6,020 nt of DNA from Victivallales bacterium Lenti_02. Its GTDB lineage: Bacteria > Verrucomicrobiota > Lentisphaeria > Oligosphaerales > Lenti-02. The translations under genes and the position numbers were made by a program. This document shows positions 1-6,020 of this stretch, piece after piece (the stretch's first letter is position 1; every line of letters begins with the position of its first letter). Location of the stretch: positions 1 through 6,020 of the forward strand of contig LVAZ01000108.1 in the NCBI GenBank assembly GCA_001603055.1, in the 5' to 3' direction. The notes beneath the pieces are model-generated. The model saw only the letters and a list, made by a program, of their open reading frames with translations. It did no database searches and was not told the origin of the DNA.

Positions 1-2781
<2,781 letters not shown>

Positions 2782-2797
2782 GCCGGAACGGATTCCT

Positions 2798-2837
2798 CGG
2801 ACAGCGGCACCGCCCGGCAGGGGGGTGCCGCTGTCCG
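2798..2837 (+). terminator. GC-rich hairpin after the secretin stop (terminator-like, no T-tract)
   Basis: A perfect 14-base inverted repeat, CGGACAGCGGCACC at 2798-2811 and GGTGCCGCTGTCCG at 2824-2837, flanks a 12-base loop and begins 17 bases after the secretin stop codon. A second outer pair, CCGGAA at 2783-2788 and TTCCGG at 2840-2845, could extend the structure around internal bulges. No T-run follows the right arm (G-rich sequence does), so it is not a classical Rho-independent terminator. It may still end or slow transcription, or protect the 3' end of the secretin mRNA. The structure is certain on paper; the function is inferred from position. Confidence 0.6.
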
Positions 2838-2861
2838 CATTCCGGGGGGGAGGGGAAGCGC

Positions 2862-2875
2862 CGGTTGCACAACCG
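2862..2875. promoter_or_regulatory. Short palindrome upstream of the SurA-like gene, possible operator
   Basis: CGGTTG at 2862-2867 and CAACCG at 2870-2875 form a perfect 6-base inverted repeat with a 2-base centre. It is flanked by GCGC at 2858-2861 and again at 2877-2880. The centre is too short for a full-length RNA stem, so a dimeric DNA-binding protein site is a reasonable reading. It overlaps the candidate -35 element. A match this short could arise by chance in GC-rich sequence. Confidence 0.25.
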
Positions 2876-2893
2876 CGCGCAAGGGGCTATGTA
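2865..2893 (+). promoter_or_regulatory. Weak sigma70-like promoter candidate for the SurA-like gene
   Basis: TTGCAC at 2865-2870 and TATGTA at 2888-2893 are separated by exactly 17 bases and lie in one of the few less GC-rich patches of the gap between genes. Each hexamer matches only three of six consensus bases. Transcription from here would give a leader of roughly 45-50 bases before the ATG at 2948. The position after the hairpin supports a separate promoter, but the motif itself is weak. Confidence 0.2.
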
Positions 2894-2947
2894 GGGAGGG
2901 TGGCCGCCTCCCGCCGAACCTCCTTGTCCATCGGAACAGTGTATCGA

Positions 2948-4003
2948 ATGAGCATGACACGCGGTTTAGGTTTCGCATGGTTCCCGCTGCTGTGGTGCTG
3001 TCTGTTGCCCGGAATTCTGGCCGAGCCTCCAGGGAACGAGGCTGGGGACCCGGCGGCAGTCCGGCTGGCTGCCGCGCGGGAGATGATTCCGGAGGTGGTG
3101 GTCCGCATTGGCGACTGGACGCTGGAGCGGGACGAGGTGTGGGGGCGCATCCGGATCAAAGTCGAGCGGATCGTGGCCGAGGAAACCCCCTTCTCGGTGC
3201 CCCTGCTGCGCTACCTGGCGCGCCCGGTCGTCACCGAGGCCATCGAGGAGAAGATTCTGGGCGAGGCGGCGGCGGCCGACGGTTGCCTGCCCGACGAGGC
3301 CCGGGCGGAGGCGCATCTCCGCGCCCTGTTCGAGGACCCCCACGCGCGGCGCGAAATCGAGCATTTCCTGCGCGAGAACGGGCTGTCGCGGGAGGTCTAC
3401 GTGCGGCGGCTGGCCCTGCGCACCGCCATCACGGACTGGGTGAAGGGCCGTTTCATCGATCCCCAGGAGGTCGGCGACGACGAGTTGTCCGCCGGCTACG
3501 AACGGTTGAAAGTCGAACTGGGCTTGCCCGAGACCATTCTGCTGGAGAGGATCATCGCCCCCCGGAGCCTCCCGGCGACCGATCCGGAACCCGGCCGCTA
3601 CGTGCTTGCCCGGCTCCGGGAGGTGATCGCCTCGGGAGTGCCGTTTGCCGAGGCGGCGGAACGGCTGGAGGAGGGGGTGGCGCGGTTCGACCGGCAGCGG
3701 ATCGCCTGCACCGCCTTGCCGGAGCTGGTCGCCGAGACGGTGGCTCGGCTCGATCCCGGCGAAGTGAGCGGCATCGTGGAACTGCCCGCCTCCTTTGTTC
3801 TGCTCCGCTGGCAGGACCGGATTCCGGCCAGGCTGCGGGGACCCGGCGAGGTCGAGGAGGAACTGCGGGCCAGGCTTCGGGACGACAAGGGGAGGGCGGC
3901 GTTCGGGGTCTTCCTGCGCGAGCAGCGGGCGGCGCAGGGCGTCGTCATCTATCCGCCGCTCGAGGACCCGGTGGTTCCGTGGCCCGGCCATCGCCGCCCG
4001 TGA
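2948..4003 (+). CDS. Exported SurA-like protein with degenerate parvulin (PpiC-type) domain
   Basis: 351 residues. I chose the ATG at 2948 because it puts a signal peptide at the N-terminus: Arg at 5, a hydrophobic core at about 7-24 (FAWFPLLWCCLLPGILA) and a likely cleavage after Ala25. The frame is open further upstream to a GTG at 2825, but that stretch lies in the hairpin and leader. The ribosome site is poor (GGAA at 2933-2936). Residues about 50-190 match the helical SurA N-terminal chaperone pattern: VRIGDWTLERDEV, a long helix pair with EAIEEKILGEAAA, then REIEHFLRENGLSREVYVRR. Residues about 195-290 follow a parvulin fold pattern, including GVPFAEAAERL and LDPGEVSGIVELP. The usual parvulin histidines are absent (LLERIIAP at the start, ASFVLLRWQD at the end), as is the GG.LG motif, so it may be a holdase chaperone rather than an active prolyl isomerase. 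It lies 166 bases downstream of the secretin gene on the same strand, so the secretin is a plausible client. Its last 19 codons overlap the convergent neighbour. Confidence 0.8.
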   Translation: MSMTRGLGFAWFPLLWCCLLPGILAEPPGNEAGDPAAVRLAAAREMIPEVVVRIGDWTLERDEVWGRIRIKVERIVAEETPFSVPLLRYLARPVVTEAIEEKILGEAAAADGCLPDEARAEAHLRALFEDPHARREIEHFLRENGLSREVYVRRLALRTAITDWVKGRFIDPQEVGDDELSAGYERLKVELGLPETILLERIIAPRSLPATDPEPGRYVLARLREVIASGVPFAEAAERLEEGVARFDRQRIACTALPELVAETVARLDPGEVSGIVELPASFVLLRWQDRIPARLRGPGEVEEELRARLRDDKGRAAFGVFLREQRAAQGVVIYPPLEDPVVPWPGHRRP

Positions 4004-5876
4004 GCGGAGCGGCGGCGGCCTCCCGGTAGTTCCGGGGAATGGGCAGGCCCACATCGACCAGGAAATCCTCCCAGGCGAAGCGGGGGTTGGCCAGCACCTC
4101 GGCGGGCATCGCCCGCAGACCGGCCGCGACGGCCGCCCGGGCCGCCGTCTGGTTGCCTGCAAGCATGGCGGCCTGGCCGTCCAGCCAATGCTGGGCGGCC
4201 AGCGCGCCTCCGGGCCAGAACGGCCCGGCGTCCGGGCCGGCATCGGCGAGGACGGCGGCGAGCGTCCGGCGCCAGGGTTCGAGGGTGAGGGCCTGCCAGT
4301 CCCGGCGCAGCACGCCCGCGCTGGCCTGATAGCCCAGCCGCGCGTTGCCCAGGGTGTTGACGGGGCCGTCCCGCGCCGGCAGGTAGTCCGCCAGGGGGCC
4401 GAGGAGGTGCAGGGCCACGCCGCCGGGACTGTGCAGGAAGGCGTTGCCGAGTTCCGGAACGGCGTGGAACGCCGCCGTCCGCGCTTGGATCGTCTCCGCC
4501 TCCGGCAGCGGGCCCCCCCGGCGTCCGACCAGCCCGACCGAGGGGTTGCGCAGGGCGAAGCTGTTGCGCACCAGCCAGGCGTCGGGGAAGACGGCGAGGA
4601 AGGTCCGCGCGATGAGCTGGAACTCCTCCTCGCGGACCTGGTAGAGCGGCACCCACTGGCAATAGATGCCGCCATCGGCCAGCGCGGCCTGGGCGCTACG
4701 GCAGAATTCGAGGCTGTACAGGCCGCCGAGCCCTTCCCGCCAGGGGACGAACAGATCGCCGACGACCACCTCGTAGGCGTCGCGCTGGGCGGCGAGGAAG
4801 AGCCGCCCGTCCGTCAGGTGGACCCGGCTGCGCGGGTCGCTGAAGAGTCCCCGGCGGTCGCGGCCGAAACCGTCCCGCGCCAGCGCGAGAATGGCGGGCG
4901 AAATCTCCACCGAATCGAGGGTTTCCACCGTTGGATCGAGCAGGGCCGCCTCGGCGGTGAAACCGGCCCCCATGCCGATGGCGGCGACCCGCCGGGGCGC
5001 GGGATGGAGAACCAGCGGCAGCAGCATCTGCATGCGGTCGAGGCGGGCGGAATGGCTGCCGCCGATGCCGTAGGAATTGTTGGCCAGGATGCGGCGCTGG
5101 CCGGCGGCGTTTTCCAGCAGCACCGTGACCCCGTCCCGACCCTGATGCACCTGCCGCGCGGCCAGGCCGGGGGCGGGTGGATGGAAGAGCGGCAGGCTCC
5201 CGTAGCGTCCGGCCCGCGGCACCGCGATCAGGGCCGCCAGAAACACCGCGCCCAGCCAGCCCCAGCGTTTTCCCCGTGCCAGCAGACCGGCGAGGACAGT
5301 GCCGCAGGCGGCGCTGGCCAGCCCCATGCTCCACCACAGACCGGCCAGCGGCAGGAGCGCGTACTGCCCGGCCAGAGCCCCGGCCAGACAGCCGAACCCG
5401 TTGGCGCGCAGCAGCCGCCCCCAGTGCAGCCCCCGGGCGTCGGCCAAATCCGCCGAGGCCCGCGCGAAGAGCAGGGGAAACAGGGTACCCGCCGCCGTGA
5501 ACAGCGGGACGAAGGCCAGCAGGGCGAGGACGGCCGCCTGGCGGGCATAGGGGCCGGGACCGGCGTGCAGGGCGAAGGGGCGCAGGCCGTCCGTCAGGGC
5601 GCAGACCAGCGCGGGCTGGACCAGCGCCAGCAGGGCGGTCGCGCCCAGGGCGAGCGGCAGGCCGAGCCGGCATTTTCCCAGCCAGCGGGCGGCGAAGCTG
5701 CCGAGGCCCAGGCCGAGCAGCACCGATCCCAGCACCAGCACGGTGACGTGCAGCGAGCTGGCCGCCACCTGGCTCGCCTGATGGTAGGCCACCATTTCCA
5801 GGGCCAGCACCAGAGCGCCGACGGCAGCAACGGGCAGCAGGTGGCGGCGGCAGGAGGGGAGGGGGGTTCCCGGCAT
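3945..5876 (-). CDS. Membrane protein fused to spermidine-synthase-like domain (fused MFS/spermidine synthase family)
   Basis: 643 residues from the ATG at 5876. That start is preferred over the in-frame ATG at 5933 because a strong Shine-Dalgarno (GAGGAGG, 5888-5882) lies five bases before it and because the family's usual first helix follows directly. About seven membrane segments are visible (about 12-31, 42-61, 72-94, 110-137, 162-181, 182-200, 205-220). A cytoplasmic or membrane-attached Rossmann domain of the spermidine/spermine synthase type spans about 249-451: AAIGMGAGF (SAM-type glycine loop, 301-305), DSVEIS (acid at 324, ribose site), TDGR (Asp356, adenine site), GDLFVP (Asp374) and LYSLEF...GGIYCQWVPLY. 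Residues about 452-643 form a C-terminal extension with NTLGNARLGYQ and a TPR-like pair (about 560-592). The family is common in bacteria and its substrate is mostly unknown. Two acidic residues used for polyamine binding in true spermidine synthases appear replaced, so the product should not be assumed to be spermidine. No functional tie to the secretin is evident. Confidence 0.85.
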   Translation of the reverse strand: MPGTPLPSCRRHLLPVAAVGALVLALEMVAYHQASQVAASSLHVTVLVLGSVLLGLGLGSFAARWLGKCRLGLPLALGATALLALVQPALVCALTDGLRPFALHAGPGPYARQAAVLALLAFVPLFTAAGTLFPLLFARASADLADARGLHWGRLLRANGFGCLAGALAGQYALLPLAGLWWSMGLASAACGTVLAGLLARGKRWGWLGAVFLAALIAVPRAGRYGSLPLFHPPAPGLAARQVHQGRDGVTVLLENAAGQRRILANNSYGIGGSHSARLDRMQMLLPLVLHPAPRRVAAIGMGAGFTAEAALLDPTVETLDSVEISPAILALARDGFGRDRRGLFSDPRSRVHLTDGRLFLAAQRDAYEVVVGDLFVPWREGLGGLYSLEFCRSAQAALADGGIYCQWVPLYQVREEEFQLIARTFLAVFPDAWLVRNSFALRNPSVGLVGRRGGPLPEAETIQARTAAFHAVPELGNAFLHSPGGVALHLLGPLADYLPARDGPVNTLGNARLGYQASAGVLRRDWQALTLEPWRRTLAAVLADAGPDAGPFWPGGALAAQHWLDGQAAMLAGNQTAARAAVAAGLRAMPAEVLANPRFAWEDFLVDVGLPIPRNYREAAAAPLTGGDGRATEPPGPRAADR

Positions 5877-6020
5877 CGCCGCCTCCTCGTCCCGCCGGAG
5901 CGCCCGCGCGCAGTCCAGGGGTAGCCGGAGCATCTGCCGCAGCGTCTCCCCCGGACGTTCGCCGCCGGTTCCCGCCGTCGGCAGCGCGAGGACGGCGGCG
6001 GCGAGAAGCAGATTCAGCGC
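5877..6020 (-). other. Open stretch in frame with the membrane gene, running off the window
   Basis: Reading the minus strand from 6020, the frame of the membrane gene is open for 48 codons before the ATG at 5876. It encodes a hydrophobic, signal-peptide-like start (ALNLLLAAAVLALPTAG) and then a polar, basic stretch. It could be an N-terminal extension of the membrane protein, part of another gene, or non-coding leader that happens to be open. One other frame has a TGA at 6016-6014, which could be the end of an upstream gene. I cannot decide from the window. Confidence 0.35.
5882..5888 (-). promoter_or_regulatory. Shine-Dalgarno site deciding the start of the membrane spermidine-synthase-like gene
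   Basis: On the minus strand GAGGAGG at 5888-5882 lies five bases before the ATG at 5876. This is near-ideal in sequence and spacing. The upstream in-frame ATG at 5933 has no comparable site. A caveat is that these bases would also read as ordinary Asp-Glu-Glu-Ala codons if translation began further upstream. Confidence 0.65.

Noticed and set aside
2825..2827. GTG as the start of the SurA-like gene
   Set aside because: It lies inside the right arm of the hairpin and would bury the signal peptide behind about 41 residues of unlikely sequence.
3986..4020. Bidirectional intrinsic terminator between the convergent genes
   Set aside because: The stem is only seven perfect pairs, has no T-run on either strand and lies within the membrane gene's coding sequence, so it is kept only as an observation.
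2966..4675. Long minus-strand open frame across the SurA-like gene and the end of the membrane gene
   Set aside because: Its product is Arg/Pro/Ser-rich low-complexity sequence without domains, while the opposite and alternative frames carry recognisable families.
3795..5924. Long plus-strand open frame opposite the membrane spermidine-synthase-like gene
   Set aside because: It is rich in Gly/Gln/Arg/Pro with no recognisable domain, and it lies antisense to a frame with clear membrane helices and Rossmann motifs. Long antisense open frames are expected in such GC-rich DNA.

Overview
This is a GC-rich bacterial window with third codon positions almost all G or C. It holds three protein-coding genes, one or possibly two of them cut by the window edges. 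The family signature of the largest gene (a TPR-bearing secretin with the PVC-type region between its STN and secretin domains), together with a membrane-bound spermidine-synthase homologue, best fits the PVC superphylum (Verrucomicrobiota, Lentisphaerota, Kiritimatiellota or Planctomycetota). The placement is inference from protein style; no rRNA or other marker is present.

Layout. Bases 1-2781 (+) are the 3' part of a large secretin gene for the outer-membrane ring of a type II secretion or type IV pilus machine; its start lies before the window. The region 2782-2947 is non-coding and holds a strong GC-rich hairpin right after the secretin stop, G-rich tracts, a short palindrome and a weak promoter-like pair. 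Bases 2948-4003 (+) encode an exported SurA-like protein with a degenerate parvulin domain. Bases 5876-3945 (-) encode a multi-pass membrane protein fused to a spermidine-synthase-like domain. It converges on the SurA-like gene and the two coding regions overlap tail to tail by 59 bases. Bases 5877-6020 carry the Shine-Dalgarno sequence of the membrane gene and an open stretch in the same frame that runs off the window.

How the genes may work together. The secretin and the SurA-like protein are on the same strand and both act at the periplasm/outer membrane, so the second may help fold or deliver the secretin or another exported client. The hairpin and possible promoter between them suggest they are not simply one tightly coupled operon. 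The membrane spermidine-synthase homologue is on the other strand and has no evident link to secretion.

The most unusual points are a Gly-Met repeat insert of about 110 residues placed between the two halves of the secretin STN/N0 domain, a second Asn/Asp repeat insert in the same protein, a parvulin domain without its usual histidines, and a spermidine-synthase-like domain that keeps the nucleoside-binding acids but has lost two acidic residues used for polyamine binding. No mobile element, CRISPR array, tRNA or rRNA was seen.
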